Source: JANQEA01 sp964466035 (lineage in GTDB: Bacteria; Bipolaricaulota; Bipolaricaulia; UBA7950; UBA9294). From it: DNA of 64,000 bases. Position numbers and translations under genes: made by a program. The notes beneath the pieces were generated by a model. The model ran no database searches. It was given only the letters and a program-made list of their open reading frames with translations, and was not told the DNA's origin. The stretch lies in assembly GCA_964466035.1 (NCBI GenBank), contig CAYXLR010000009.1, forward strand, positions 1 through 64,000, in the 5' to 3' direction. Of this stretch, positions 1 to 9,137 are shown piece after piece (position 1 is the first letter of the stretch; each line of letters begins with the position of its first letter).

Positions 1-52
1 GAGTCCGCTGCGCAGTGTAATCTGCGTAACTCGGGAAAGCGTACCGCGGCGC

Positions 53-58
53 TATACT
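53..58 (+). promoter_or_regulatory. -10 box candidate for the Cys-rich exported protein
   Basis: TATACT lies about 80 bases before the first gene. No good -35 is visible 17 bases upstream. The leader would be about 75 bases long and contains the gene's Shine-Dalgarno sequence. Confidence 0.35.
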
Positions 59-139
59 TGCTCCACTGTTCGATCGTTGCGTCGCTCCGGGACGGCGGGT
101 GAAAAGAGTGGGGGAGCCTGAACGGGAGGTCGCGAAGCG

Positions 140-811
140 ATGAACAACTCATTGGGAATCTGGTTGATCGGGGTGGGGGTGGCCGCCGTCGCGCTTCTGC
201 TCCTGCTCGGGCCGCCCCTGGTCGAGCGCGAGCCGGAGCCTGAACTCGAGCTCGCCGAGACCGGAGACACGGACGTGGCCTCAAGCTACTGGCGGCCGGT
301 CGTCGAGGAAGCGTCGGCTCCTCAGACCGTGTACGCGCCGGTGACGTCCGTCGTGACCACGAGCACCACTTCGGCGTGTCCCCCGTGCGGGGCGACGCGT
401 GCCGTTCCTGTAGCGACGGCCCCACCGCTGGTCGGAGGATGCGGCCGCCCGAGCGTGCCGTGCGGTTCCACACCGTGCGCACCGCCGACGTGGGGCTGCT
501 ACGACGTCTGCGCCGATCCGTGTCACGTGATGAAGCCGGGGATCAACCGGAACATGCCGCTGTGCGTCGACGAGTGTTCGCTCCTCCAGCTGCATTCCAC
601 CGTGTCGCACCCGATCTGCGGACAGGTCCGGTTCGAGTGGAGCGCGAGCAAGGGATGGTTCCTCGACCCGACGGCGAGCGACCCGCTGTACTTCGCTCCG
701 GCCACGCAGTTCTGCCAGGGCGAGGACGTCTGGATCACGCTGCTCGTGATCGACGCGTCCGGGACGCAGTACTCCGACGTCGTCGGCCTGCACGTGCGGG
801 ATCTTCCGTAG
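140..811 (+). CDS. Cysteine-rich exported/membrane-anchored protein, Ig- or PKD-like C-terminus
   Basis: This 223-residue protein is not assigned to a known family. Residues 7-24 form one hydrophobic segment that could be a signal anchor. A Glu/Pro-rich linker follows, then roughly residues 80-145 with about ten cysteines, many in CPPC, PC or GC contexts, as in disulfide-stabilised extracytoplasmic domains. The last 70 residues (EWSASKGWF, ITLLVIDASG) read like an Ig- or PKD-type beta-sandwich, which is inference from pattern. The start is set by GGGAGGT about 9 bases upstream. It is followed by a separately promoted phosphatase gene, so its context gives no functional hint. Confidence 0.7.
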   Translation: MNNSLGIWLIGVGVAAVALLLLLGPPLVEREPEPELELAETGDTDVASSYWRPVVEEASAPQTVYAPVTSVVTTSTTSACPPCGATRAVPVATAPPLVGGCGRPSVPCGSTPCAPPTWGCYDVCADPCHVMKPGINRNMPLCVDECSLLQLHSTVSHPICGQVRFEWSASKGWFLDPTASDPLYFAPATQFCQGEDVWITLLVIDASGTQYSDVVGLHVRDLP

Positions 812-855
812 TTTCTCGTTGGCCGGCCAGGGCTGAGCGCGTGAGACCGATTCGG

Positions 856-861
856 TACACT
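856..861 (+). promoter_or_regulatory. -10 box (TACACT) placed for a leaderless HAD mRNA
   Basis: TACACT ends 8 bases before the ATG at 870, and there is no Shine-Dalgarno sequence in between. Transcription would begin at or within a base or two of the start codon. No convincing -35 is visible. Confidence 0.45.
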
Positions 862-869
862 GGTCGATC

Positions 870-1487
870 ATGCCGATTCGTGCGGCGCTCCTCGACATGG
901 ACGGGACGATCTTCGATTCGAGGATCGATTGGCTGGCGCTACGAGAGAAGATCCGGATCCCGTGGGACGGGCGACCGATCCTGACCCAGCTGCGTGAGGC
1001 GCCCCCGGAGGACTCCGCGCGCGGGCTCGCGATGCTGCACGAGGCGGAGAAGGACGGGGCGCAGAACGGCGATCTGATCCCCGGGACCCACGAGCTTCTC
1101 GACCTCCTCCACCGGCACGACGTCCGCTGCGCGCTGATCACGAACAACTCGCGCCGCAGCGTCAAGACGGTGCTCCGCCGGTACGCGCTCTCGTTCGATC
1201 TCGTTCTGACCCGCGACGACGGCGCCTACAAGCCCGACCCGGAGGCGTTCCTCGGCGCGCTGGATCGGCTGAAGGTTCGTCCACAAGAGGTCGTGGCGAT
1301 CGGCGACACGCACCTCGACCTGATCGCGGCGCGGAGCGCCGGCATCGGCGAAATCATTCTGGTCGGGACGCCGGCCTGGATGCAAGATCACATCCCGCCC
1401 GACGCGCAGTACCACGCCGCGGCCGACCTCGTCGAAGCGCGGGAGATCCTCGTTCGACTGCTGCGCGGCGGAGACCGGCCGGGCTAA
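870..1487 (+). CDS. HAD-superfamily phosphatase (phosphoglycolate phosphatase-like)
   Basis: This 205-residue HAD hydrolase should remove phosphate from a small metabolite through an aspartyl-phosphate intermediate in the cytoplasm. Motif I is LLDMDGTIFDS at residues 6-16 (nucleophile and acid Asp). Motif II is the Asn-Asn-Ser around residue 92. Motif III includes the Lys of YKPDPEAF. Motif IV is VAIGDTHLDL. Size and order match the Gph/PGP-type subfamily, but the substrate cannot be told. The gene appears leaderless. Its stop overlaps the convergent cysS stop by 4 bases, and a GC-rich 6-bp inverted repeat (GACCGG/CCGGTC, 1473-1493) covers that junction. Confidence 0.85.
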   Translation: MPIRAALLDMDGTIFDSRIDWLALREKIRIPWDGRPILTQLREAPPEDSARGLAMLHEAEKDGAQNGDLIPGTHELLDLLHRHDVRCALITNNSRRSVKTVLRRYALSFDLVLTRDDGAYKPDPEAFLGALDRLKVRPQEVVAIGDTHLDLIAARSAGIGEIILVGTPAWMQDHIPPDAQYHAAADLVEAREILVRLLRGGDRPG

Positions 1488-2896
1488 CCGGTCGTCCAGA
1501 TCGTCCCCGAGGGCCCGTCCTTCAGGACGACGCCGAGTTCGTCGAGCCGATCCCGGATCCGATCGGCGAGCTCGAACTCCTTCTTGTCTCGGAGCTCGGC
1601 GCGGAGCTCGATCAGTAGGTCGATCAGGTCGGCGTCGATCGAACCCGTGGTCTCCGGTGCCCCCGGGAAGAGGCCGAGCGGATCGGCGAGCTCGCGAATC
1701 AGCTCGACCGCAGCGCGCAGCGCGAGCCGATCCTCGTCGGCGGCCTCTCCCTTGAATCGATTCGCCGCCGCGACGATCTCCTGGAGGACGCCGATCGCGT
1801 CGACGGTGTTGAGGTCGTCGTCCATCGCTTCGACGAACCGGTCCCGGTACGCCGGCAGCGACTCGACGAAGGTCCGTCCCGCCTTGCCGGGCTCGCCGGT
1901 CGCGCCGCGAAGCTCGGCCTCGACGTCGCGGACGAGCGTCTGGATCCGGGCGAGGGCGGTGCCCGCCGCGCGGAGCCCGTCCTCGGAGTAGTCCATCGGC
2001 TTCCGGTAGTGGTGCGAAAGGAAGAAGTAGCGGACCGTCTCGGGGTCGAACGCGTCGAGGACCTCGTGGGCGGGCGCGACGTTCCCGACAGACTTCGACA
2101 TCTTGTCCTCCTGGAACGCGAGCATCCCGTTGTGCATCCAGAACCGGAAGAACGGCCTGCCCGTCGTCGCCTCGGCCTGCGCGATCTCGTTCTCGTGGTG
2201 TGGGAAGACGAGGTCGTTGCCGCCGGCGTGGATGTCGAGGTGATCCCCGAGGTACTTCAGCGACATGACGACGCACTCGGTGTGCCAGCCGGGGCGGCCG
2301 TCTCCCCAGGGGGTCGGCCAGGTCGGCTCGCCCGGCTTCGCGGCCTTCCACAGGGCGAAGTCGAGCGGGTTCTCCTTCTTCTCCGTCGACTCGACCCGCG
2401 CGCCGGCCTCCTGATCGTCGAGCCGACGTCCGGAGAGCTTCCCGTACTCTTCGAACGCCTCGACGCGGAAGTAGACGTCTCCGTCCTGTTGGTAGGCGTA
2501 CCCCTTCTCCATCAGGTCCGATACCAGGTCGATCATCGCCTGGATGTGCTCGGTCGCGAGCGGGCTGTGCGTCGGGGGCAGGACGTGGAGCCGATCGAGC
2601 AGGTCGAAGTACGCCTCGGTGTAGGTCTTGGCGATCGCGTCGACTGGCTCGCCGGTCTCGGCCGACCGCTGGATCAGCTTGTCGTCGACGTCGGTCACGT
2701 TCTGCACGTGCAGGACCCGCCACCCCTTGAACCGCTCGAAGTAGCGGCGGAGGGTGTCGAAGACGAGGATCGGGCGGACGTTTCCGATGTGGATGTGGTC
2801 GTAGACGGTGGGACCACAGACGTACAACCCCACGGTGCGGTCGTGCTGCGGCTCGAACGGCTCGGTCTCGCGCGTCAGGGTGTTGTACAGCCTCAC
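1484..2896 (-). CDS. cysS: Cysteinyl-tRNA synthetase
   Basis: This 470-residue class I synthetase attaches cysteine to tRNA-Cys in the cytoplasm. The N-terminus RLYNTLTRE, the zinc Cys in YVCGPTVYD, the HIGN form of the HIGH motif, and KMSKSVGN near residue 265 are all visible. Length is normal for the family. I chose GTG at 2896 over the GTG nine bases upstream. GGAGGTGG then sits 8 bases ahead, and the protein begins, like E. coli CysS, directly at the conserved NTLTR segment. A TATAAT box precedes it at 2919-2924. Confidence 0.96.
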   Translation of the reverse strand: MRLYNTLTRETEPFEPQHDRTVGLYVCGPTVYDHIHIGNVRPILVFDTLRRYFERFKGWRVLHVQNVTDVDDKLIQRSAETGEPVDAIAKTYTEAYFDLLDRLHVLPPTHSPLATEHIQAMIDLVSDLMEKGYAYQQDGDVYFRVEAFEEYGKLSGRRLDDQEAGARVESTEKKENPLDFALWKAAKPGEPTWPTPWGDGRPGWHTECVVMSLKYLGDHLDIHAGGNDLVFPHHENEIAQAEATTGRPFFRFWMHNGMLAFQEDKMSKSVGNVAPAHEVLDAFDPETVRYFFLSHHYRKPMDYSEDGLRAAGTALARIQTLVRDVEAELRGATGEPGKAGRTFVESLPAYRDRFVEAMDDDLNTVDAIGVLQEIVAAANRFKGEAADEDRLALRAAVELIRELADPLGLFPGAPETTGSIDADLIDLLIELRAELRDKKEFELADRIRDRLDELGVVLKDGPSGTIWTTG

Positions 2897-2918
2897 GGTT
2901 CCCACCTCCGTTGCGACG

Positions 2919-2924
2919 ATTATA
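2919..2924 (-). promoter_or_regulatory. -10 box for cysS
   Basis: TATAAT (read leftward) lies about 22 bases before the chosen cysS GTG. The hexamer 17 bases further up, TGGTGG, is a poor -35. Confidence 0.5.
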
Positions 2925-3001
2925 TGATTCGTTCCTCGCGGCCACCACGGGCTCGGAACGGGAAAGAGCCCGCTCGACTACCGCGCGCCGACGCCCGACG
3001 G

Positions 3002-3007
3002 TAGACT
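3002..3007 (+). promoter_or_regulatory. -10 box (TAGACT) placed for a leaderless mRNA
   Basis: TAGACT ends 7 bases before the ATG at 3015 with no ribosome-binding site between them. This fits initiation at or next to the start codon. Confidence 0.45.
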
Positions 3008-3014
3008 ACGAGCC

Positions 3015-3479
3015 ATGGACCTCGGTTCGGCACTCCTGATCGTCGGCGTCTCGGCGGCGCCGATCGCCGAGCTGCGCGGCGGGATCCCGCTCGCGATCGC
3101 TCGCGGCTACCCCGCGACCGCGGCGTTCTTCCTGGCGATCGCCGGGAACCTGCTCGTCGTGCCGCTGCTGTGGGTCGGGCTTCGCTACGGGGAGGATCTT
3201 CTCCTTCGCTGGCGCGTATCTCGGATTCTGCTGGAATGGCTGTTCGCGCGGACGCGCCGGAAGGGCCGACTGATCGAGCGGGCCGGGCCGGTCGCGCTCG
3301 TCCTCCTGGTCGCGATTCCGTTGCCCGGAACCGGCGCCTGGACCGGGGCGATCGCGGCGCGGCTGTTCGGGATCCCGACGCGCAGGGCGCTTCCGTGGAT
3401 CGGCATCGGCGTCCTGATCGCGGGGATCGTCGTTCTCCTCGTGAGCCTGGGGCTGTTCGAGCTGTTCGGCATCGGCTGA
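3015..3479 (+). CDS. COG2426-family small membrane protein ('small multi-drug export protein')
   Basis: This 154-residue integral membrane protein has about four hydrophobic helices: residues 5-20, 34-58, about 92-110 and 130-150. The conserved pattern PIAELRGGIPLAIARGYP near the N-terminus and the GTGAWTGAIAA motif around residue 108 are typical of the Pfam 'putative small multi-drug export' family. The export function is a family label and was never shown for most members. The gene stands alone between divergent cysS and a convergent ABC permease gene, and it appears leaderless. Confidence 0.8.
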   Translation: MDLGSALLIVGVSAAPIAELRGGIPLAIARGYPATAAFFLAIAGNLLVVPLLWVGLRYGEDLLLRWRVSRILLEWLFARTRRKGRLIERAGPVALVLLVAIPLPGTGAWTGAIAARLFGIPTRRALPWIGIGVLIAGIVVLLVSLGLFELFGIG

Positions 3480-3482
3480 CGC

Positions 3483-4553
3483 CTAGCGGCGAAGCGGCCG
3501 AACGACGTAGCGGCCGAGGATCGGGAAGAGGACGACCGCGATCCCGAGGAACGAGAAGGTGATCGCCCAGAACTCCGTCTCCGCCATGTCCATCACACCG
3601 GTCGCGTACCGCATCGCGTTCGCCATGTGCGTCAGCGGGAGTCCCTCGCTGATCGCCCGAAGGAAGGCCGGCATGAACTCGACCGGGAAGTAGATCCCGG
3701 CGAGGAAGAGCATCACCATCGCGAGCACGTTCGCGACGTTGCTTGCGCTCGACGGCCGGCGTACGACGAGGGCGATGATCGTTCCGAGCCCCATGGTCCC
3801 TACGGTGGCGCAGGCGACGAAGACGGTGAACCGAAGCCAGCTGACGTCGTACCGCAGGCCGAAGGCGAGCACGCCGACGAGGAGGGTGATCAGGGTCGAG
3901 GCGTAGACGATCACCAGGCGGACGACGACGATCGCCGCCAGCAGCGCGACGGGCGGCATCGGGGTCACGATCAGCCGGTCGAGGACCTTCCGCTCCTTCA
4001 TCGCGGTGAGGTGGCCGGAGACCGCGAACAGGCCGGACGAGAGGACCGAGAACGCGAGGATGCCGGGCAGCACGAGGTGGAACCAACCGGTCGACTCGAT
4101 CTCACCGACGTCGATCGGCTCGACCGAGATCACCGGCTCGGCGCCTTGGCGACGGAGGTCGAAGTCGCTCGACAGCCCCGCCGCGACCTGCTGGAACGCG
4201 AAGTTCTCCTGCACCCGGCTCGCGTCGTAGAAGAACCGAAGCTCGGTCCCGTCCCAGCTGAGGGCGAAGTCGACCTCGCGATCGACCACCGCCTCCTGCA
4301 TCGCGGCGAGCGACTCGAATCGCTCGATCGACATCGACCCGGCGGTCGAGAGCGTCTCGGCGAGGAGGTCTTCGTCGGCGCCGGACGCGACGAACACGCC
4401 CATCGAGGCCTGAGAGACGTCGCCGATGTCGCCCATCAGGAACCCGAAGATGAGGATGAAGATCAGCGGGAACGCCAGGGTGAAGAAGAGGGCCATCCGG
4501 TCGCGCAGCAGGATCCTCGCCTCGGAGACGATCAGGGCACGTAGCGCGCTCAT
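3483..4553 (-). CDS. ABC-2 type transporter permease
   Basis: This 356-residue permease is the second membrane subunit of an ABC exporter. The N-terminus MSALRALIVSEARILLRDR leads into a first transmembrane helix at residues 22-42. A soluble extracytoplasmic domain of about 140 residues follows, then five or six helices from residue 175 to the end. This is the usual ABC-2 (DrrB/NatB-like) topology. ATG at 4553 overlaps the stop of the upstream permease (ATGA), so the two are translationally coupled. With the sister permease and the ATPase it should form a heterodimeric exporter. The substrate is unknown; drugs, lipids and ions are all moved by this family. Confidence 0.88.
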   Translation of the reverse strand: MSALRALIVSEARILLRDRMALFFTLAFPLIFILIFGFLMGDIGDVSQASMGVFVASGADEDLLAETLSTAGSMSIERFESLAAMQEAVVDREVDFALSWDGTELRFFYDASRVQENFAFQQVAAGLSSDFDLRRQGAEPVISVEPIDVGEIESTGWFHLVLPGILAFSVLSSGLFAVSGHLTAMKERKVLDRLIVTPMPPVALLAAIVVVRLVIVYASTLITLLVGVLAFGLRYDVSWLRFTVFVACATVGTMGLGTIIALVVRRPSSASNVANVLAMVMLFLAGIYFPVEFMPAFLRAISEGLPLTHMANAMRYATGVMDMAETEFWAITFSFLGIAVVLFPILGRYVVRPLRR

Positions 4554-5767
4554 CGTTCCACGTCCCACTTCAGCTTTCGGGAGGCGACGACGACCGAGAG
4601 GGCGATCCACCCGAGCGGGACGCCGATCAGCAGCCCCGGGGAGAAGGAGGCGCTCTCGACGCCGAGGCTGAGACGGAGGCCGTTCACCAGGTAGCTGACG
4701 GGGTTCGCGTACACGACGGCCTTCAGAAACGCCGGCAGCCCCCCGACCGGGAAGAACATCCCGGAGAGGAACATCATCGGCATGTTCAGGATGTTCGCCG
4801 TGGCCATCCCGGCGTTCGCGGTTCGGGCGAGCGACGCGATCAGGAATCCGAACGCCATGAACGTGACGGCGGCAAGAAGGAGCGTCAGGGCGGCCCCGGG
4901 CCGGGCAAACGAGATTGTGGCGCCGAACCCGTACCGACCGAGAAGGTAGAGCAGGACGAACTGAAGGCCGCACAGGGCGAGGTGCCCGAGCGCGAACCCG
5001 GCGAAGTACCGAGGAACCGAGAGCGGCGTCACCCAGTATCGCCGGAGGACCTTGCGATCCCGGTTGAACAGGATCGCTCCGGGGACCCCGAACAGCCCGT
5101 TGACGAAGAACCCCATCAGGACGATCCCCGGCAGGAGGAAGTCGACGTAGCGCGTCTCCTCGTCGGAGGCACCAACCCAGACGGTCTCGCTCTCGACCGC
5201 GAGGGACGGATCGAACCGCCCCGCGCGCGTGAGGATCTCGCGGTCCACCTCGCCGAGCACCTGCTCGATGATCTCCGCCGCCATCTCGGACGCGACGCTC
5301 GTCTCGCTCATGTAGACGGAGACGCCCGGGGCTCCCTCGCCCGGCTCAGCGGTCCCGGTGATGCGCGCGTAGGTCGCTTCTCCGAAGCCGCTCGGGAGGA
5401 CGACGACCGCGTCCCATCGGCCGCGCCGAAGCGCGGTGAGCTGCTCCTCGAGGAACGCGTCGAGGTCCTCCCCCGGATCCGGTCGGTGCAGCGTGAACAG
5501 CGGCAGCTGCCCCGAAGCCTGCGGCGTCCCGAGCTGTTCGAAGACCGTCTCGACGGCGGCGGTGAACCCGCCGGGGTCCGACCCCCCGGCGTCGCGGTTG
5601 ACCCACGCGACGTCGAGGTTGATCTCCCCCTCCTGGCCGATCTGACCGAAGATCAGCGCGAGAAGGACCAGCATGAACACCGGGAAGACGAGGAACCAGA
5701 ACAGCGTGATGCGCTCACGAATCGCCGTGATGACGTGCGTCCGGGCCAAAAAGAGGACGTCCTTCAC
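4550..5767 (-). CDS. ABC-2 type transporter permease
   Basis: This 405-residue permease is the first membrane subunit of the exporter. It has a helix at about residues 18-42, a larger extracytoplasmic insert of about 190 residues, and a C-terminal block of about six helices. The GTG start at 5767 gives VKDVLFLARTH and overlaps the ATPase stop (GTGA). Longer reading frames upstream of it run through the ATPase gene and are spurious. It resembles the downstream permease in layout but not closely in sequence, which suggests old duplication or heteromeric assembly. Confidence 0.87.
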   Translation of the reverse strand: MKDVLFLARTHVITAIRERITLFWFLVFPVFMLVLLALIFGQIGQEGEINLDVAWVNRDAGGSDPGGFTAAVETVFEQLGTPQASGQLPLFTLHRPDPGEDLDAFLEEQLTALRRGRWDAVVVLPSGFGEATYARITGTAEPGEGAPGVSVYMSETSVASEMAAEIIEQVLGEVDREILTRAGRFDPSLAVESETVWVGASDEETRYVDFLLPGIVLMGFFVNGLFGVPGAILFNRDRKVLRRYWVTPLSVPRYFAGFALGHLALCGLQFVLLYLLGRYGFGATISFARPGAALTLLLAAVTFMAFGFLIASLARTANAGMATANILNMPMMFLSGMFFPVGGLPAFLKAVVYANPVSYLVNGLRLSLGVESASFSPGLLIGVPLGWIALSVVVASRKLKWDVER

Positions 5768-6687
5768 TCGCGCAGCCTCCGGCCGGTCAGGGAGAGAAAG
5801 ACGTCCTCGAGGTTCGGCTGCCGCACGATCAGATTGTGAAGCGGCACGTCCTGCTCCCGCGACCACGCGAACAGCGCCTCCATCGTCGTCGGGAGGTCCT
5901 TCGTCTCCAGGGTCACCGTGGCGCCGTCGACGCGGAAGCCCTTGCAGCAAGCGCTCAGTTCTCCCGCCGCCGCGTCGGACAGCCCTTCGGCGTGGAACTC
6001 GATCATCGTCTCCTCGCCGAACGCACGGGTGAGCTCTCGCGGCGACCCCTCAGCGATGATCACGCCGTGGTCCATGATGCAGACGAGGTCGGAGAGGGCC
6101 TCCGCCTCCTCCATGTAGTGCGTCGTCAGGAGGACGGTCTTCCCGCGCTCCTTGAGGCCCGTGACGATCGACCACATGTTCCGTCTCGCCTGGGGATCGA
6201 GACCGGTCGTCGGTTCGTCGAGGAAGATTAGCTCGGGGTCGTTGATCAGCGCCGCTCCGACGGCGAGGCGCTGCCGCTGTCCGCCGGAGAGCGCCCGGAC
6301 CTGCGCGCCGGCCTTGTCCTCGAGCGCGACCTGCGCCAGGACCTCGTCGAGCGGGACGGGGTTCTCGTAGAACGACGCGAAGAGCCTCAGGATCTCGCGG
6401 ACCTTCAGGTACGGCTCGAACCCTCCGTCCTGGAGCAGGACGCCCATCCGCTGCTTGACGTCCCGCGTGATCCGCTTCAGTCGGGCGCCGAAGACCTCGA
6501 TCTCCCCGGCGTCGGGCTCGCGGATCCCTTCGAGGATCTCGAGCGTCGTCGTCTTCCCGGCTCCGTTCGGGCCGAGCAGCGTGAACACGGACGCAACGTG
6601 AGCTTCGAAGGAAACCCCGTCCACGGCGCGCACGTCGCCGTAATGCTTCACCAGCTCGGAGACCCTCAGGAGGACGCGATCTTCCAT
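5764..6687 (-). CDS. ABC transporter ATP-binding protein of the ABC-2 exporter
   Basis: This 307-residue ATPase drives the two downstream permeases from the cytoplasmic side. Walker A is GPNGAGKTT at about residue 41, the signature is LSGGQRQRL, and Walker B is LIFLDEPTTGLD. The last 80 residues form the small C-terminal domain common in NatA/DrrA-type exporter ATPases. ATG at 6687 is supported by a GGGGTGAG ribosome site and by the family's usual N-terminus. It probably belongs to the long leftward transcription unit that includes the HAD gene and the antiporter genes. Confidence 0.93.
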   Translation of the reverse strand: MEDRVLLRVSELVKHYGDVRAVDGVSFEAHVASVFTLLGPNGAGKTTTLEILEGIREPDAGEIEVFGARLKRITRDVKQRMGVLLQDGGFEPYLKVREILRLFASFYENPVPLDEVLAQVALEDKAGAQVRALSGGQRQRLAVGAALINDPELIFLDEPTTGLDPQARRNMWSIVTGLKERGKTVLLTTHYMEEAEALSDLVCIMDHGVIIAEGSPRELTRAFGEETMIEFHAEGLSDAAAGELSACCKGFRVDGATVTLETKDLPTTMEALFAWSREQDVPLHNLIVRQPNLEDVFLSLTGRRLRE

Positions 6688-6754
6688 CGACTCACCCCGT
6701 TTCGGGTGATCGTACCGGAGGGGACGCGTCAAACCAAGGGCGGATCGGGCGGCT

Positions 6755-7564
6755 TTACTTCGCGCCCGGGCCGATCGCTTCACCCCGGACGAGCGCGGCG
6801 AGGTCCTCCGCGATCCACGTCGGTCGAACCCCGAGTCGCTCCGCGTCCCCTCGAGTCGAGACGCCGGAAAGGACGAGCGCCGTGTCGAGTCCGGCGTCCC
6901 GGCCGCCGACGATGTCGGTCTCGAGCCGATCGCCGATCACGACGACGCGCTGCGGCTCGGCGCCGAGCCGGTCGAGCGCCATCCGGAACGCGATCGGCGA
7001 CGGTTTGCCGACGACGACGTCGGTCGCGAACCCCATCCCCCGCAGCGCCCCGACCGTGGCGCCGGCTCCCGGTCGCAGGCCTCCAGGCACCGGGAAGGTC
7101 GCGTCTTCGTTGGTCGCGATGAACCGCGCCCCGTTGCGCAACGCGGTGAGGCCGTCGGCGAGGACGTCGTAGGTGATCCCACGATCCATTCCGACGACGA
7201 GCGCGTCGGCCTCTTCCGGCCGATCGGCCAAACGGTGGCCGGCCGCAAGGAGTTCGTGGCGGAGGCCCTCCTCGCCGATCGGCCAGACGGAAGCCGTGCC
7301 TTGTGCCTCGCGCAGGTACTCCGCGGCGAGGTACGAGGACGGGAGGAGCTGCTCGGCGCGGACGTCGAACCCGATGCGAACGAGCCGCTTCGCATGCTCC
7401 TCCCGGGACCGGGCCGAGTTGTTCGTCAGCAGGCGGACCGCTCCGACCTCGTCGAGGCGCGCGAAGGCCGCAACGGCGCCGTCAATCGGATCGGAGTCCC
7501 GGACGAGGACGCCGTCCACGTCGAGGAGGTACGCGTCGTAACGCCCTACAAACCGATCGCCCAT
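6755..7564 (-). CDS. HAD-IIA family phosphatase (NagD/p-nitrophenylphosphatase-like)
   Basis: This 269-residue cytoplasmic hydrolase belongs to the NagD/phosphoglycolate-phosphatase branch of HAD enzymes. Motif I LLDVDGVLVRDSDPIDGA is near residue 13, motif II is LLTNNSARS, a substrate-cap segment spans about residues 80-180, and the GDRLETDI metal motif is near residue 205. Family members act on sugar phosphates, nucleotides or glycerol phosphate; the substrate here is not determinable. It lies 37 bases after mrpD and 67 bases before the ABC ATPase gene, so it is likely co-transcribed with both. Confidence 0.9.
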   Translation of the reverse strand: MGDRFVGRYDAYLLDVDGVLVRDSDPIDGAVAAFARLDEVGAVRLLTNNSARSREEHAKRLVRIGFDVRAEQLLPSSYLAAEYLREAQGTASVWPIGEEGLRHELLAAGHRLADRPEEADALVVGMDRGITYDVLADGLTALRNGARFIATNEDATFPVPGGLRPGAGATVGALRGMGFATDVVVGKPSPIAFRMALDRLGAEPQRVVVIGDRLETDIVGGRDAGLDTALVLSGVSTRGDAERLGVRPTWIAEDLAALVRGEAIGPGAK

Positions 7565-7601
7565 GCCGAGGAAACGGTACCGAATGCGGGATCGATTCGC
7601 A

Positions 7602-9137
7602 CTAGACGCGGAGGCAGAGGAAGACGAGGAGCAGACCGATCAGGATCGCGAGCGTCGCCTCCTCGAGGAAGAAGATCCTCTTGGGCAGTCGAGGCGCTCG
7701 CCGCTCGGTCAGCCGATGGAGGAGGAGGCCGATCGCGATCGCCCCGACGCTCTCGACCACGAGGAGCGGGCGGAGACCGGAGCCGAGCTGCAGCGAGGGA
7801 AGCGTGACCCCGGTCAGCGGGACGAAGAAGAGGATCGGCAGGGCGAGCACGGCGTAGGCGGCGATCCGCTTGCTCGGGCGGGGCGCCGTTCGTCGGAAGC
7901 GGAACAGCGGGAGCAGTCTCGCGAACGAAAAGGCGGTCCCGATCGAGGTCAAGACCAAGATCGTCACGACGAACACGTTCGGATGGGAGCCGAGGAGCAC
8001 CGCCTTGGCTCCGAAACCAGCCAGGGGGGGGAGGCCGACGATCCCGAGGGTCCCGACGAGGAGCGCGACGACGGTGGCGTTCGGGATCGCCGCACGCTTC
8101 GAGACGAGGTCGGAGAACCGTCCGCTGCCGACCGCTCGCGACGCCTCCCCGGCGGCGAGGAAGAGGAGCCCCTTGAACAGACCGTGGGCGATCGCGTAGT
8201 CGAGAACCCCGGCCAGCGCCTGCGGCGTGCCGATCGCGAGGCCCAACACGAGGTAGCCGATCTGCGACAGGGTGGAAAAAGCGAGCATCCGCTTCAGGTT
8301 CCTCGCGTACGCCGTGTACACCACGCCGAGGAGGGCCGTCGCGGCGCCGAGGATCTGGAGCGTCGTCCCGAGCGGGAAGACCTGGCTCAGCCGCAAGATC
8401 ACGACGATCCCCATCTTGATGACGAGGCCCGAAAGCAGGGCGGAGACGGCCGGCGGCGCGGCGGAGTGGGCGGCGGGAAGCCACTGCGAGAAGCCGAACA
8501 GGCCGGCCTTCACGGCGACACCCGCGGTGAGCAGCGTGGCGGCCAGCGTGACCCACGGCGCGTCGGGCCGGTCGGCGACGATCTCGGCGAGAAGGCCCAG
8601 GTTCAGCGTGCCCGTATGCCGGTACACCACGGCGACCCCGATCAGGAAGAAGCCCATGCCGATCGACGCCAGGACGAGGTACTTGAGGCTGGCCCAAACC
8701 TGTGTGGGGCGACGGTCGTAGCCGACGAGCAGGAAGCCGACCAGCGTCAACAGCTCGAGGATCACGTACTCGTTGAACAGGTCCTGGGAAAGGAGGAGCG
8801 CGAAAACGGCGCCGAGGAGGAACTGGAGGAGCGCGTAGAACAGCGGACGAGGGGCGTCCCTTCGGACGTAGAGGATCGCGGCGAGCTCGAGCAAGAGGAC
8901 GAGCGGGCAGACGGCGGCCGAGACCGCGTCGAAGCGGAGGACGATGCCGAGATCGGCGGACCACCCGCCGAGGACGACGGTGATCGTCGAGCCGTCCCGG
9001 GTCTCGACGATCAGGAAGATCGTCAGCGCGGCGCTGATGCACCAGCCGACCGCAGCGAGGAGCCGCGCCGTGCGCTCGCTCAGACGGCAGAGCAGTCCGA
9101 GCACGAACCGGGAAAGGGGAAGGACGGCGAGGATCAT
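7602..9137 (-). CDS. mrpD: Mrp/Mbh antiporter large subunit D (MrpD/MbhH; NuoN/L/M family)
   Basis: This 511-residue polytopic protein is the proton/sodium-translocating subunit of the antiporter module. About 14 helices are visible. The key NuoL/M/N-family features are present: a Glu in NEYVILELLTLVG (residues about 123-136), a Lys in AVKAGLFGFSQWLP, the HSAAPPAVSALLSG motif, the KRMLAFSTLSQIGY motif and the HGLFKGLLFLAAG Lys. It is the only large antiporter-type subunit in this operon; the NuoL-like N-terminal part of canonical MrpA is missing. Its start overlaps mrpC (ATGA). Confidence 0.93.
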   Translation of the reverse strand: MILAVLPLSRFVLGLLCRLSERTARLLAAVGWCISAALTIFLIVETRDGSTITVVLGGWSADLGIVLRFDAVSAAVCPLVLLLELAAILYVRRDAPRPLFYALLQFLLGAVFALLLSQDLFNEYVILELLTLVGFLLVGYDRRPTQVWASLKYLVLASIGMGFFLIGVAVVYRHTGTLNLGLLAEIVADRPDAPWVTLAATLLTAGVAVKAGLFGFSQWLPAAHSAAPPAVSALLSGLVIKMGIVVILRLSQVFPLGTTLQILGAATALLGVVYTAYARNLKRMLAFSTLSQIGYLVLGLAIGTPQALAGVLDYAIAHGLFKGLLFLAAGEASRAVGSGRFSDLVSKRAAIPNATVVALLVGTLGIVGLPPLAGFGAKAVLLGSHPNVFVVTILVLTSIGTAFSFARLLPLFRFRRTAPRPSKRIAAYAVLALPILFFVPLTGVTLPSLQLGSGLRPLLVVESVGAIAIGLLLHRLTERRAPRLPKRIFFLEEATLAILIGLLLVFLCLRV

